Shown here in pieces: positions 34,598 through 44,493 of a DNA stretch of 64,000 bases. The position numbers and the translations under genes are program-made. The stretch is from assembly GCF_028768465.1 (NCBI RefSeq), contig NZ_CP118225.1, positions 3,267,001 through 3,331,000 of the forward strand, read 5' to 3'. Positions within the stretch are counted from its first letter, which is position 1. Every line of letters starts with the position of its first letter. The notes beneath the pieces are model-generated. The model ran no database searches. It was not told where the DNA came from and worked only from the letters and a program-made list of their open reading frames with translations. This DNA comes from Rhodopirellula sp. P2. GTDB taxonomy: Bacteria; Planctomycetota; Planctomycetia; Pirellulales; Pirellulaceae.

Positions 34598-36139
34598 TCA
34601 GCAGCATTGGGAACCGGACTCGCACTGTTCGCTCGGTTTGTCGGAGGCGCTCGATTGACACGTGCCGCTTGGTTCTTGGTATGCCAAATCGGTGGAGCAA
34701 ACGCCGGTCGATGGCAGGGTGAGCTCAACCTTTCGAGCGGCTTCGTGGTCACCGGCCAGTTCGGCTGCGATGGAGCGGACTTGTTCGTACCCGGTCCGCA
34801 TCAAAAACGTCGGCGCCCGACCATAGCTTTTCATGCCGGCCAAGTAGAACCCTCGTTCGGGGTGCTTCAGTTCCGCTGCTCCATGAGGCGGAACCGATCC
34901 GCAGCTGTGGCGATTCGGATCGATCAATGGGCCCAGTGCTTGGGTCGCTTCGGTGGAGGCATCCAGTTCGAGGCGAAGTTCACGAAGCATGTTCAGGTTG
35001 GGCCGCGATCCGGCCGCGACGATGATCTCATCGACGATGACTTGTGACACACCATGGACGTCGAAAACCTCCAACCCGTCCTGGTGTTCGCGAATGGCAC
35101 CAATCGAGAGTCCGGTCAGCAAAGTGGCTTTGCCGCTGTCGACCGCCGCTTGGACGCGAGTTCCCAGTGCACCTCGGGCTTCGATTTCGTCCGCCTTGCC
35201 ACCCCCCCAAAGCTTGGCGGGGTTGGTCCGGCGAACGGCCCAGGCGATCATGGTTTCGGGGGATTCGTTGGCCAGTTCGACCAAGCTCAGCACCGCACCG
35301 GTGGCGGAGTGCCCAGAGCCAACGACCAGCACACGTTTGCCTGCGTAGCGTTCTCGTTCACGGTCCAGCACATCGGGCATGCCGTAGCGGATGTGGTCTT
35401 GGAACTGATGTTCGCCATCTGCCTCGACCCCGCCGGCACCCATTGGATTGGGTGTGTTCCAGGTGCCGGACGCATCGATGACGGCGCGAGCGTGAAAGCG
35501 GCGGGGGCCGGCAGGCGTGTCAGCCACGATCAAAAAGGGAGCCTCGTTGCGATGGCCGTCTTTCATTCGGTCGTGTCCATCGCGAGAGATCGACGTGACT
35601 TGATGGTTCAGTTTCAAACGGGAGGCGATCCGCTCGTCCGCCGCCAGCGGATCCAAGTAGCGTTCCACCAACTCCTTCGCAAAAGGAACTTCGTTGTCAT
35701 CGGGAGCTTGCCACGAGTCATCGGCTTGAAGGATCCGTTTGGAAGCAGGATCGATCAGGTAAGACCAAGGGGTGAACAAGCGGACGTGTCGCCATTCCCA
35801 GATGCTGGCAGCGATTCGCGGACCCGCCTCGAGCAGGATGAATTCTTGGTCGCGCTGGATCAGATTGGCAGCGGCGGCCAGCCCGATGGGGCCAGCGCCA
35901 ATGATGGCGATGGGCAGCGATTGGCGATCGCCGCTGGCAGGCAATGGCTGTGCATCGGTCTTGGTCGAGATCGTTGTCGGTTGAGGCTCGCCGCAGCCAG
36001 GAGTCGCGGTGGCTGGTTGAGGGGCCGGCGGCAGCGGTTGGCTCGTCGGTGGAAAGACGTTGGCCTGAGGTTGGATGAAGTGGCGGTGCTTGGGGAGGGG
36101 TTGGATGAAGTGGCGGTGCTTGGGGAGGGGTTGGTTCAT
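34598..36139 (-). CDS. FAD/NAD(P)-dependent oxidoreductase, flavin monooxygenase-like
   Basis: 513 residues from the ATG at 36137-36139; GAAAGGA just upstream supports it. About 75 Pro/Gln-rich residues precede the Rossmann motif GAGPIGLAAA (FAD, residues 81-86), and a second one (GSGHSATG, near 273) should bind NADPH. The layout resembles flavin-containing monooxygenases and flavoproteins found near arsenic-resistance genes. The C-terminus is Cys-rich (STGVCSTDLAYQE, then SEQCESGSQCC), which may bind a metal or metalloid. No ars genes are visible here. The first residues come from a 30-bp duplication (PLPKHRHFIQ twice). It reads leftward, 133 bp upstream of the frameshifted gene. Confidence 0.85.
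   Translation of the reverse strand: MNQPLPKHRHFIQPLPKHRHFIQPQANVFPPTSQPLPPAPQPATATPGCGEPQPTTISTKTDAQPLPASGDRQSLPIAIIGAGPIGLAAAANLIQRDQEFILLEAGPRIAASIWEWRHVRLFTPWSYLIDPASKRILQADDSWQAPDDNEVPFAKELVERYLDPLAADERIASRLKLNHQVTSISRDGHDRMKDGHRNEAPFLIVADTPAGPRRFHARAVIDASGTWNTPNPMGAGGVEADGEHQFQDHIRYGMPDVLDRERERYAGKRVLVVGSGHSATGAVLSLVELANESPETMIAWAVRRTNPAKLWGGGKADEIEARGALGTRVQAAVDSGKATLLTGLSIGAIREHQDGLEVFDVHGVSQVIVDEIIVAAGSRPNLNMLRELRLELDASTEATQALGPLIDPNRHSCGSVPPHGAAELKHPERGFYLAGMKSYGRAPTFLMRTGYEQVRSIAAELAGDHEAARKVELTLPSTGVCSTDLAYQEPSGTCQSSASDKPSEQCESGSQCC
36071..36130 (-). repeat. 30-bp perfect tandem duplication at the start of the oxidoreductase gene
   Basis: Two identical 30-bp units at 36071-36100 and 36101-36130, encoding PLPKHRHFIQ twice within the first 22 residues. 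It is in frame and lies before the catalytic domains. Confidence 0.95.
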
Positions 36140-36335
36140 GGCTTTCCTTTCAAAAAATGGCTTCTCACAAAATAGAGACGAGCTGGTCATTGAAAAGACG
36201 CAGGCGTTGGTTCACTTGGTTGGAGCAAGCTTCAGGAGTGAGCGTGAATCGTCGGGCGCAAGAAAGAATCTGAGCCGCAAATTTGATTTCAGCGTGCCGT
36301 CAGGATGAAGTTCATCGGACGGGGATTGCCAAGAG

Positions 36336-36358
36336 CGGCAGCCTGCAAGATAGGCTGC
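36336..36358 (-). terminator. Hairpin downstream of tRNA-Pro
   Basis: Perfect 8-bp stem (ggcagcct/aggctgcc) with a 7-base loop, 16 bp beyond the tRNA 3' end on the minus strand. No T run follows, so it may be a processing signal or a weak terminator rather than a classical one. Confidence 0.4.
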
Positions 36359-36374
36359 CCGCGGCAAAAGAAAA

Positions 36375-36448
36375 TCGGGGCGACACGATTCGAACGTGCG
36401 ACCTTCTGGTCCCAAACCAGACGCTCTGCCAGGCTGAGCTACGCCCCG
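36375..36448 (-). tRNA. tRNA-Pro(UGG)
   Basis: 74-nt cloverleaf on the minus strand. The acceptor stem is CGGGGCG/CGCCCCG with discriminator A. The D arm contains AGCTCAGCCTGGCAGAGC. The anticodon stem CTGG/CCAG flanks loop TTTGGGA, anticodon TGG, which reads proline codons. The T arm has GTTCGAATC. No CCA is encoded. Between the oxidoreductase start (36139) and the next protein gene stop (36605), this tRNA and the hairpin beside it are the only features I can support. Confidence 0.97.
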
Positions 36449-36604
36449 ATAAGCAGATTCTGGACGCGTTGAAACGTCTGGGAAAGACACTTCGCGTCCG
36501 AGAAGGCGAGAGGTTAGCGAACGATTCAATTTCTTGAAAGTCCACTTGTGATCCGAGCCGCAGAATTTTTCAGCGGCTCAAAAATCAACTCTCGATTCCA
36601 TGAT

Positions 36605-37069
36605 TCACTGTTGTTGTTGCTGTGCGATCGGTTCGCCGGTTCCCAATTGAGCGAGCACCTGCAAAATGCCGTTCAAATGAGCCATTCGGGGGCCAAAGCG
36701 ATCGATGAATTCGTTCAGCATGTATTCGCCTTCGACCAAGTGGTCGCCCGAATCGTCGATTTCTTCGGTCAGCGTTTGCAGGAATTCGGTTTGCACTTCG
36801 CTGAGTGTTTCGGCGGCTCGGCGACAGGCTCGCGACAATTGTGGGTTGGCGTCTTTCCACTGCTGCAATTCGCCCGCACGTTGCTTGTGCATGGCCGCGT
36901 TTTGCTGCACCAGTTCGGTCAGCAATTTGGTTTGTTGCTGCTGGCTGACGACCAATTGACGCAGCAACCCAACCGTCAGTTCCTCATTGGAAACCGGCAC
37001 TCCAGCGTCTGTTTCCGCAGACACATCAATGCGAAAAACGGGCGATGTGGGGTTGTCGTCGTAGGACAT
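36605..37069 (-). CDS. Hypothetical helical protein with Gln-rich segments
   Basis: 154 residues from the ATG at 37067-37069 (MSYDDNPTSPVFRID). The open frame runs to 37366, but upstream composition is not protein-like. The body is mostly helical (ELTVGLLRQLVVSQQQQTKL, ELVQQNAAMHKQRAGELQQW) and could form a coiled coil. It ends in five Gln. No signal peptide or known motif. Its promoter probably lies in the 247 bp between it and the HNH gene stop. Confidence 0.7.
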   Translation of the reverse strand: MSYDDNPTSPVFRIDVSAETDAGVPVSNEELTVGLLRQLVVSQQQQTKLLTELVQQNAAMHKQRAGELQQWKDANPQLSRACRRAAETLSEVQTEFLQTLTEEIDDSGDHLVEGEYMLNEFIDRFGPRMAHLNGILQVLAQLGTGEPIAQQQQQ

Positions 37070-37316
37070 AAGCAATGCTTCCGATTCGGGTCCGATGGGG
37101 TCGTGTCCGATGATGTCCCGAGTATAACCACGCCGAAAAATGTTTGTCGAGCAATTCATTATTTTCAGGTGGGTGCCGCTGCCGCCGGCAACGTTGGAAC
37201 ACGATCGTGCGAATTTCGGTGAGTCTGACGATTCGCCAGACAAATGGGGCACGGGGAGCCCAGGCACCACGCCAATGCATTGCCGTGGCTGAGTGATTGC
37301 CCGTTCACCAAACGGC

Positions 37317-37922
37317 CTATTTTGCGGCGTGCAAGAACGTCTTCCAGGACGCGTAGCGTGGGTCATCCATCGAATGCGTCATCAGCAGGTTGAACCGTGG
37401 TTTGACCGGTCGTGAAAGCAATTTCATGCGGGCTTGCTGTGGCGTGCGGCCGCCTTTGCGACCGTTGCAACGCAGGCAGCAGCAGACGATGTTTTCCCAG
37501 GTGGTTCCACCGCCATGGGAGCGTGGCACGACGTGATCCAGGCTGAGCTTATGAGTCGGTTCCGCCTTGCCACAGTATTGACACGTGTGATCATCGCGAG
37601 CGAACAGGTTCTTGCGATTGAACCGGACCGTTTGAGCCGGCATCCGATCAAACCGCGTCAGTCGCGTGATTCGAGGGACCTTCATTTCAAACCCAACGGC
37701 TTGAATGTATTCATCTTCCGGTTGCTTTTGATCCGAAGCCAATTGGCTCAGTTCGCACCAACTGTCGAAGTCGTATCCGGTGAATTGCCCGTCTTCATTG
37801 TCAATGACCTCGGCGCAATCGCGATACAAAAGCGTCAACGCTCGACGAACATTGACCACGCGGATCGCCATGTAAAAGCGATTCAGCACCAACACGTTGG
37901 TATCTAAAACCCGTCCGCTCAT
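37317..37922 (-). CDS. HNH endonuclease family protein
   Basis: 201 residues from the ATG at 37920-37922. The C-terminal half has the HNH signature with its zinc knuckles: CQYCGK, then LSLDHVVPRSHGGGTTWENI, then CLRCNGRKGG. The N-terminal half (VLDTNVLVLNRFYMAIRVVN) is characteristic of a widespread standalone group of HNH proteins. HNH enzymes nick or cut DNA; members of this group are often housekeeping genes of unknown role rather than parts of restriction or mobile systems, and no such partner genes are adjacent here. Confidence 0.92.
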   Translation of the reverse strand: MSGRVLDTNVLVLNRFYMAIRVVNVRRALTLLYRDCAEVIDNEDGQFTGYDFDSWCELSQLASDQKQPEDEYIQAVGFEMKVPRITRLTRFDRMPAQTVRFNRKNLFARDDHTCQYCGKAEPTHKLSLDHVVPRSHGGGTTWENIVCCCLRCNGRKGGRTPQQARMKLLSRPVKPRFNLLMTHSMDDPRYASWKTFLHAAK

Positions 37923-38158
37923 TGTTGCGTCAGTCCTTTCCTCGAGTCAGAAAGTTGGCTGCGAAGTTGCTCCATCTTAGCGTTTGGGAAAACAAGAAAC
38001 CACAGTTTTGCAGTCGCTTCTTGGCTCGCCCGAGCGTTTGGGGAGCTAGGCAGGGCGGGTTCCCAATTCGCCAGTGAGACCGGAAATTACCGGGTTTGGT
38101 TCACGCGGGTGTGTTCAAATTGCCGCTCCACTTCAAATCTTCCGACAGTTTTCACCGC

Positions 38159-38986
38159 ATGATCGATCTGCAGATTGGATGGTTGCTCGCCGCGACACTG
38201 TTGTCTTGGGGGCAAGCCCGGGGGGCGGACTTTGTCGTCTTTGCGGAGGTCGGGGGCATTTCGCCGCCGCAGACTCTCGTTGCCACGGTGGCGGATTCCA
38301 GTCCGGCGGCACGCCTGTCCACCTCGACGGACGTCTCGCAAGTTCGCTCGGAAATGCAGGCCGCGGAAGAAGCCAGCGGTGGTTTTTGGGCACGCCTCAG
38401 CGGTGCGTTGGTCTGGGCCCGCGACATGATTCGCGACGTGATGATGCCGATTGGTGTCGTCGCCTTGGGGCTGGGGTTGATCCTGGTTTGCACGCTGGCA
38501 TGGTTGCTCAACCTGGTCGCATTGCCTGGGAATTGGTTGGCGATTGCGTTGATGGCGTTTTACGTGTGGTTGGGGCCTGAAACCGGGCGTTGGCAGCTCG
38601 GGGTGGCTTCGCTGGCGATCGCATTTGTGCTGGGATTGGTGGGTGAACTGGTCGAGTTTTTAGCGGGGGCGATGGGAGCCAGTCGGGCGGGGGCGAGTCG
38701 CCGAGCCACTCTGATGGCGATTGTGGGATCAATCCTGGGGGCGATTGTGGGCGGCATTGTGGGGTTGCCCATTCCTGTGATTGGCCCGGTTCTGGCTGCC
38801 GTTTTGTTTGGCGGATTGGGAGCCACCGCCGGGGCCATGTTCGCTGAGTGGAATGATGGCAAGACTTGGCGGGACAGCTGGCGGATCGGGCAGGCGGCGT
38901 TTTGGGGGCGAACGACCGGGACGGTGGGCAAAATGGTCGCCGGGCTGTTGATTCTGGTTGTTTGCGCGTTTGGGGTGCTTTTTTGA
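38159..38986 (+). CDS. DUF456 family membrane protein
   Basis: 275 residues from the ATG at 38159 (MIDLQIGWLL), which places a hydrophobic start with signal-peptide character. The frame is open to 38096. After a polar segment, the DUF456 region is a series of Gly/Ala-rich membrane helices (LNLVALPGNWLAIALMAFYV, GELVEFLAGAMGASRAGASR, GIVGLPIPVIGPVLAAVLFG). DUF456 proteins are small multi-pass membrane proteins of unknown function. It reads rightward, 135 bp before smc. Confidence 0.88.
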   Translation: MIDLQIGWLLAATLLSWGQARGADFVVFAEVGGISPPQTLVATVADSSPAARLSTSTDVSQVRSEMQAAEEASGGFWARLSGALVWARDMIRDVMMPIGVVALGLGLILVCTLAWLLNLVALPGNWLAIALMAFYVWLGPETGRWQLGVASLAIAFVLGLVGELVEFLAGAMGASRAGASRRATLMAIVGSILGAIVGGIVGLPIPVIGPVLAAVLFGGLGATAGAMFAEWNDGKTWRDSWRIGQAAFWGRTTGTVGKMVAGLLILVVCAFGVLF

Positions 38987-39121
38987 TGCTCAGGATTGTG
39001 GCCCGTTTCACGTGATCGAACTAGGATTTTGCCAGCATTTTGGCTAGTCTTGAGGCGTCGAAACAACGTTTCACCCATCCGTCGTCTTCCTTTTCATTCG
39101 CTCCCGGCAACACAATCATTC

Positions 39122-42100
39122 ATGCTCAAAGCACTCGAGCTGGCCGGTTTCAAGAGCTTCGCGGATCGCACGCGGTTTGATTTCCCCGATGGCATCACGG
39201 TCGTCGTGGGCCCCAACGGGTCCGGGAAATCGAACATTGTCGATGCGATGAAATGGGTTTTGGGGAGCCAAAGCGCCAAGAGTCTTCGCGGCAAGGACAT
39301 GTCCGATGTGATCTTCAAAGGATCGCAAACCCGCGGGCCCGCAGGTGCAGCGGAAGCGACCATCATCTTCGACAACACCGGCGGTCAAATGCCGATCGAT
39401 GCGCCGGAGGTCCACCTGACCCGGCGGGTGTATCGCAGCGGTGAAGGCGAGTACCTGATCAACCATCAGGCCGTCCGGTTGAAGGATGTCCGAGCGCTGA
39501 TTCGCGGGACAGGGATCGGAATCGACGCTTACAGTTTGATCGAGCAGGGCAAAGTCGATCGGATGTTGCAGGCCAACGCCAAAGATCGGCGGGCCATCTT
39601 CGAAGAAGCCGCCGGGATCAGTCGATTCAAGGCCAAGAAGGTGGAGGCTGAGCGTCGACTGGAACGTGTGCAAACGAATTTGACCCGGTTGGGTGACATC
39701 GTTGACGAAGTCGCGACACGTTTGAAAACGCTGAAGAGCCAAGCTGGAAAAGCGGAACGCTACCGCCAAGCCAGCGACCGCTTGAAAGAGCTTCGGACGG
39801 TGGTGGCCTGGACCGATTGGATGACGTTGTCAGCCGAGCTGAACGACGCCACCGCGAAATTGGAAACGGCCCAGCGTCAACATCGCGAGGCGGACGCCCT
39901 GCGAGAATCGCTGGAAGAACAGCGGCAAGCGGCGGAGATGCAATTGCAGACGATTGCCGAAGCGGCGCGTGAAGCGGAGCAAAGTCGCAGCGAACTTTCC
40001 GGTGAGATCGCTCGAATCGACGGACGCCGCGAATCCGATCAAACGACCTTGGTCGAACAACGTCGAACGTTGGTCGGCCACTATCGCCGCCTGCGAGCGA
40101 TGCGAACCGAGGCGGGGTCGGCGATCGCCGACTTGCGAAAAACGATCGCGGCATTGGAAGTCGCCGAAACCGAGTTGGCTGGGGTTCAAGAAAAGAAGGA
40201 AGCGATCGCGGCGAAACGCGACGCGGAACAGGCCACGGTTCATCGCATCGAAACCACGCGAGATGATCTGCAACGCGATCATTTGGCGGCCGTTCGCCGT
40301 GTGGCCGAGCACGAAGCCAACCGCGGCCGGGTGGCGCAGCAGATGCGGGAGGCAACTCGGGCGCTCGAGGAGATCGCTCGCAATTCAGTCACGGCGGACG
40401 AGGGGCTGAAGACGGCCCAGCGGGATCATGACGAAGTCGCTCGCAATGTTTCGGGACTGGAAAAACGAATCACCGAGGCTCAACGCGAAGTCGAAATCGC
40501 GGACGCGAAAGTGCGTGAGACGCGGCGAGTGTTGGAACGGCGCCGGGAAGAAATCGGGTCGCTGAAAATTCGTCTGCAGGGGATCACCGAGCGGGCTCGC
40601 GTGCTGGAAGAGCTGCAGCAAAAACAAGAAGGCGTCAGCGGCGGTGTTCGCGAAGTTTTGCGGATGAGCAATGCTCAACTGAAAAAGGATTTGGTCGGCA
40701 TTGTCGCGGATTGTTTCTCGGTTGATCGACAAGTCGCTCCGCTGATCGATGCGGCGCTGGGACCTCGCAGCCAATACGTCATTGTTCGCGGTGGCTCGGT
40801 CAGCGATGCGATCAGTCGCGGTGAAATCAAAATTGGCACACGAGTCGGAATCATTCGATTGGATGAGCTTCCCAATCGACGTCCCGGCGACAAGATTCGC
40901 TTGGACGGGTTGGCCGGCGTGATCGGTCGCGCCGACAAGATGATCGATTGCGAAGTCGAGCTGGAACCGTTGGTTCGGCACCTGCTCGGCAACACGTGGC
41001 TGGTCGATACCTTGGGCACGGCAATCGGATTGCGAAAGCTGTCCTCGGCCGGTTTGCGGTTCGTGACCGCCTCGGGGGACTTGCTGGACAACGATGGATC
41101 CAGCGTGGTCGGACCTCCCGGTGGTGAAACCGGTTTGGTCAGCCGCCGCAGCGAGTTGGCCGCGGCGAAGTCCGAGATGCAGCACTACAGTTATCAAATC
41201 GCCGAGGCCGAAAAAGAAGCTGGCCGGTTGACCGGCGTCGTCGATAGCGAAGCCGCGGAGCTGGGACGGCACGAGCAAGCGATGCGGAATTGGATCACCG
41301 AACACGCTGCCGCAGAAGCGAAGTTGCACCATGTGGCGGAGCGATTGGCTGCTCGTCAGGCGTCGGTGGACGAGCTGAAGCGAACTTCGGTGTCGCATGC
41401 GGAGTTGCTGCAAACCGCCCAGCAACAAGACGGTGAATTGGCACTTTCAATCCAAGAGGGCAAGCAGGAAATCGAGACGCTGGAAACACAGCGAGCTGAA
41501 ATCGATCTGCAGCTGACGGCCGCGTCGGAGCAACTTCGCGAAGTGCAATCGGAGGCGATGAGCATTTCTGTCGAGGCAGCTCGCAGCGAACAACGTGTTG
41601 AATCATTGACGATCGCCGCGGACGTCGCCCGGCGAGATCAAAGCCAACGTGAGGCCGCCAATCAGGAGGTTCGCGATGCGATGACTCGAACACGAGAGCG
41701 GATCACTGAGATCGAAACGCGAATCTTGGAAGCCGACAATCGCTTGGCCGAACTGATGATCGCGATGGAAGGAGCTGATTCCAAGCTGCAAGTCTTGGCA
41801 GCCGAAGCGAATCGGGAACGCGAGGCCACTCGCCGCGTCCAGACTGAATCGCAGGCGGCCATCAAAGCCGTCGCCAAAGCAACTGAGGCTGTTGCGACGA
41901 TCAGTTCGGCTCGCGATGCCGCGGAGCTGAAACAAACCACGCTGGCGGACCGCATCGCCGAGGATTACCAAATCGACTTGCGGAACGATGAGCCTCCCGA
42001 GGAGTTGGCCGAAATCGAAGACCGGTCCTCGGTCGATGAAGAGATCAGTCGTCTGCGAGGCCAGGTTCAAAACGTTGGCTCGGTCAACATGGAAGCGTTG

Positions 42101-42700
42101 GAAGAGCTCAACGAGTTGCAAGTTCGCTACGACGAACTGCATGGTCAGTATCAAGACCTGACGGCCGCGAAAGATTCGTTGCAGCGAGTGATCGCACGCA
42201 TCAACGCGGATTCACGGCGGTTGTTCTTGGACACGCTGGAAGCCATTCGGATCAACTTCCAAAAGCTGTATCGCAAGTCGTTTGGTGGTGGTCACGCCGA
42301 CCTGATCCTGGAAGATTCGGACGACCCGTTGGAAGCGGGCGTGGAGATTGTCGCCACGCCGCCTGGGAAGCCGAGTTTCAGCAACTCGTTGTTGTCCGGT
42401 GGTGAAAAAGCGTTGACCGCAGTCGCGTTGTTGATGTCGATTTTCCAGTATCGTCCCAGCCCGTTCTGTGTGCTGGACGAAGTGGACGCCCCGTTTGACG
42501 AAGCCAACATTGGCCGTTTCGTGACCGTGTTGACGGAGTTCTTGGATCAGTCCAAGTTCATCGTCGTGACACACAGTAAAAAAACAATGACCGCGGCGAC
42601 AACGTTGTACGGTGTCACGATGCAAGAGTCCGGGGTCAGCAAACAAGTCTCGATTCGGTTCGAAGATGTCAGCGAAGACGGACAAATCAACGCCGCGTAA
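39122..42700 (+). CDS. smc: SMC chromosome segregation/condensin ATPase
   Basis: 1192 residues from the ATG at 39122, the usual length of bacterial SMC. The start MLKALELAGFKSFADRTRF is canonical. Walker A is GPNGSGKSN (residues 30-37). Two long coiled coils flank a hinge (about 510-650; LVGIVADCFSVDRQVAPLID). The C-terminal head has the ABC signature LLSGGEKALTAVALL (about 1091) and Walker B FCVLDEVDAPFD (about 1115). SMC forms a ring-shaped dimer with ScpA and ScpB and organises DNA; neither partner gene is in the window. The stop overlaps the preferred start of corA by 35 bases. Confidence 0.97.
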   Translation: MLKALELAGFKSFADRTRFDFPDGITVVVGPNGSGKSNIVDAMKWVLGSQSAKSLRGKDMSDVIFKGSQTRGPAGAAEATIIFDNTGGQMPIDAPEVHLTRRVYRSGEGEYLINHQAVRLKDVRALIRGTGIGIDAYSLIEQGKVDRMLQANAKDRRAIFEEAAGISRFKAKKVEAERRLERVQTNLTRLGDIVDEVATRLKTLKSQAGKAERYRQASDRLKELRTVVAWTDWMTLSAELNDATAKLETAQRQHREADALRESLEEQRQAAEMQLQTIAEAAREAEQSRSELSGEIARIDGRRESDQTTLVEQRRTLVGHYRRLRAMRTEAGSAIADLRKTIAALEVAETELAGVQEKKEAIAAKRDAEQATVHRIETTRDDLQRDHLAAVRRVAEHEANRGRVAQQMREATRALEEIARNSVTADEGLKTAQRDHDEVARNVSGLEKRITEAQREVEIADAKVRETRRVLERRREEIGSLKIRLQGITERARVLEELQQKQEGVSGGVREVLRMSNAQLKKDLVGIVADCFSVDRQVAPLIDAALGPRSQYVIVRGGSVSDAISRGEIKIGTRVGIIRLDELPNRRPGDKIRLDGLAGVIGRADKMIDCEVELEPLVRHLLGNTWLVDTLGTAIGLRKLSSAGLRFVTASGDLLDNDGSSVVGPPGGETGLVSRRSELAAAKSEMQHYSYQIAEAEKEAGRLTGVVDSEAAELGRHEQAMRNWITEHAAAEAKLHHVAERLAARQASVDELKRTSVSHAELLQTAQQQDGELALSIQEGKQEIETLETQRAEIDLQLTAASEQLREVQSEAMSISVEAARSEQRVESLTIAADVARRDQSQREAANQEVRDAMTRTRERITEIETRILEADNRLAELMIAMEGADSKLQVLAAEANREREATRRVQTESQAAIKAVAKATEAVATISSARDAAELKQTTLADRIAEDYQIDLRNDEPPEELAEIEDRSSVDEEISRLRGQVQNVGSVNMEALEELNELQVRYDELHGQYQDLTAAKDSLQRVIARINADSRRLFLDTLEAIRINFQKLYRKSFGGGHADLILEDSDDPLEAGVEIVATPPGKPSFSNSLLSGGEKALTAVALLMSIFQYRPSPFCVLDEVDAPFDEANIGRFVTVLTEFLDQSKFIVVTHSKKTMTAATTLYGVTMQESGVSKQVSIRFEDVSEDGQINAA

Positions 42701-43844
42701 ACGCGATTTTTTGGTGGCGATGGGCGCGTTGCCCGGGAAGTTGCCACAGCGTCTTCGGGTGCATCGGCCGCGTTGGGCTCGGTCACGTGCCAAGGTTGGA
42801 AACGTCCCCGGCGATATGTCGAGCGATGTGTCGTCGAAGAAGAAGGACACCGTCCCCAGTCACATTCGGGTGATTCAGTACGACGGGCGGACGCATTTGA
42901 ACGAGGTCGTCGAGTCGATCGACAGCGACGACCCGGCCAATCCGGACGTTGTGACTTGGATCGATTTGCACGGCATCCGCGACATGGAGGTGCTGCGTTC
43001 GCTCGGGCGTCGGTTTGGTTTGCACCCGCTGGCGTTGGAAGACGTGGTTCAGATGGACCAGCACGCCAAGATGGAGCGTTACGGCGAAACGTTGTTCTTC
43101 ATTGCTCGGATGCCCGTTGGCGACGATGGGTTTCAAACCGAACAGGTCAGCGTATTCTTGGTTGGCAGCACCGTCATCACAATCCAAGAGCACGTGGGGG
43201 ATTGCCTGGATCCCGTCCGCGAAAGGATCTCTCGGGCGATGGGACGCATTCGAGATCGGGGGGCGGATTACCTGGTTTACGCGATCATTGACGCGATCAT
43301 CGACGGTTATTTTCCGATCATCGATCGTTACGAGCGTCATCTTTCTGAAATGGCAGAGTTGTTGCAGGACAACGACAATGACAATCTGCCGATGCATTTG
43401 CACCACATCCGCGCGGATCTGCTGGCGATTCGAAAGACGGTTCAACAACACCGGGACGCGCTGCGGATGCTGCTTCGTGAAGGCGACGGCATCTTGGCCA
43501 ATGACACGCGTTTGTATCTTCGCGATTGCCAGGATCACATCGGGCAATTGATGGAGGCGGCGGACACGGACCGCGAGACCTGTGGCGAACTTCGCGAATT
43601 GTATTTCGCGTTGCTGGGGCAAAAGAACAATGACGTGATCAAAGTGCTCACGATCATCGCAACGTTGTTCATCCCGATGAGTTTTGTGGCGGGGATCTAC
43701 GGGATGAACTTCGATCAGAAGGCGTCGCCGCTGAACATGCCCGAACTGGAATGGAGTTTTGGCTACCCGTTCGCTCTTTCTGTGATGATGGTTCTCGCAT
43801 TGAGTCTGCTGTACTACCTGTATCGCAAGGGCTGGTTGACCTAG
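42666..43844 (+). CDS. corA: CorA family magnesium/cobalt transporter
   Basis: 392 residues from the ATG at 42666, inside the smc 3' end. This N-terminus gives RPRWARSRAKVGNVPGDMSS, which fits the basic leader and G-x-x-P-G pattern often seen before the CorA soluble domain; an ATG at 42816 would remove it. The long helical soluble domain is followed by the pore signature YGMNFD (about residue 345) and the last membrane helix (FALSVMMVLALSLLYYLYRK). CorA forms a pentamer in the inner membrane and imports Mg2+. The overlap with smc suggests co-transcription. Confidence 0.93.
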   Translation: MSAKTDKSTPRKRDFLVAMGALPGKLPQRLRVHRPRWARSRAKVGNVPGDMSSDVSSKKKDTVPSHIRVIQYDGRTHLNEVVESIDSDDPANPDVVTWIDLHGIRDMEVLRSLGRRFGLHPLALEDVVQMDQHAKMERYGETLFFIARMPVGDDGFQTEQVSVFLVGSTVITIQEHVGDCLDPVRERISRAMGRIRDRGADYLVYAIIDAIIDGYFPIIDRYERHLSEMAELLQDNDNDNLPMHLHHIRADLLAIRKTVQQHRDALRMLLREGDGILANDTRLYLRDCQDHIGQLMEAADTDRETCGELRELYFALLGQKNNDVIKVLTIIATLFIPMSFVAGIYGMNFDQKASPLNMPELEWSFGYPFALSVMMVLALSLLYYLYRKGWLT

Positions 43845-44122
43845 TGCCGCGTGGGCCTGGTTGCCGTGCTTCGCGACGCGTCGGGGGCATTTCGACGGGC
43901 TTGGAAGCCCATCGTACGGGGACGCGAACCGGGGGTGCGTTTGGGGAGGGCGACAAACAACTGTCGTCGCTCCGCGACTGGTTTTGCGCGTCGGGGGATC
44001 CAACAACCGCGGAGCATTGACGGTTGTCGGCCTCGGGTTTTCAACCCGAGGTCTCGATCGTGACACCCTTGCTTGGCAAGCCGCGGAGCGGCGACAGGCG
44101 GCGGGCGATGCGTTGGGGATGA

Positions 44123-44160
44123 ATTGAAAAAGTGAAGTTGCAAATTGTAAATTGCAAAAT
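44123..44160 (+). repeat. AT-rich dispersed element (single copy)
   Basis: Starts attgaaaaagtgaagttg and continues with A/T-rich sequence (caaattgtaaattgcaaaat). Related sequence occurs as an imperfect inverted pair at 46894-46996, in the next intergenic region on the other side of the phosphohexomutase gene. Confidence 0.6.
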
Positions 44161-44299
44161 CCGGGGCGGTGGAGACGATGACGGGGCACGAACCGAGGGA
44201 TGGTTTGGCGGCGATCCTCGCCCCGGACGGGGCCGGCTTTCGTAGCTCGGGGCGGAAGCCTCGAGACGGATCGCGGAACCGAGATGGTCGCCCCGGACG

Positions 44300-44332
44300 G
44301 GGCATGCGTGGGGCATGCGTGGGGCATGCGTG
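44300..44332 (+). repeat. 11-bp tandem triplication
   Basis: Three copies of ggggcatgcgt in a noncoding spacer, directly after a ccccggacggggc hairpin-like sequence. Confidence 0.85.
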
Positions 44333-44493
44333 GGCTTCGCTGACGAGCCTCGCCAACCGGCCTGTTTGTTGAATCCCAACCCGAAGCGTTAGCGAGGGAT
44401 CGCGTGCCATTGCAGCTGGCCTGTGAGTCCCTCGCTCACCAGACTGTTGATTTACTACGTTTCTCAGATCGAAGGATCAGCCGACGGGCGGAA

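Noticed and set aside
37317..37922. HNH gene as part of a restriction system or homing element
   Set aside because: No methyltransferase, intron or intein is nearby, and the N-terminal half matches a stand-alone HNH group.
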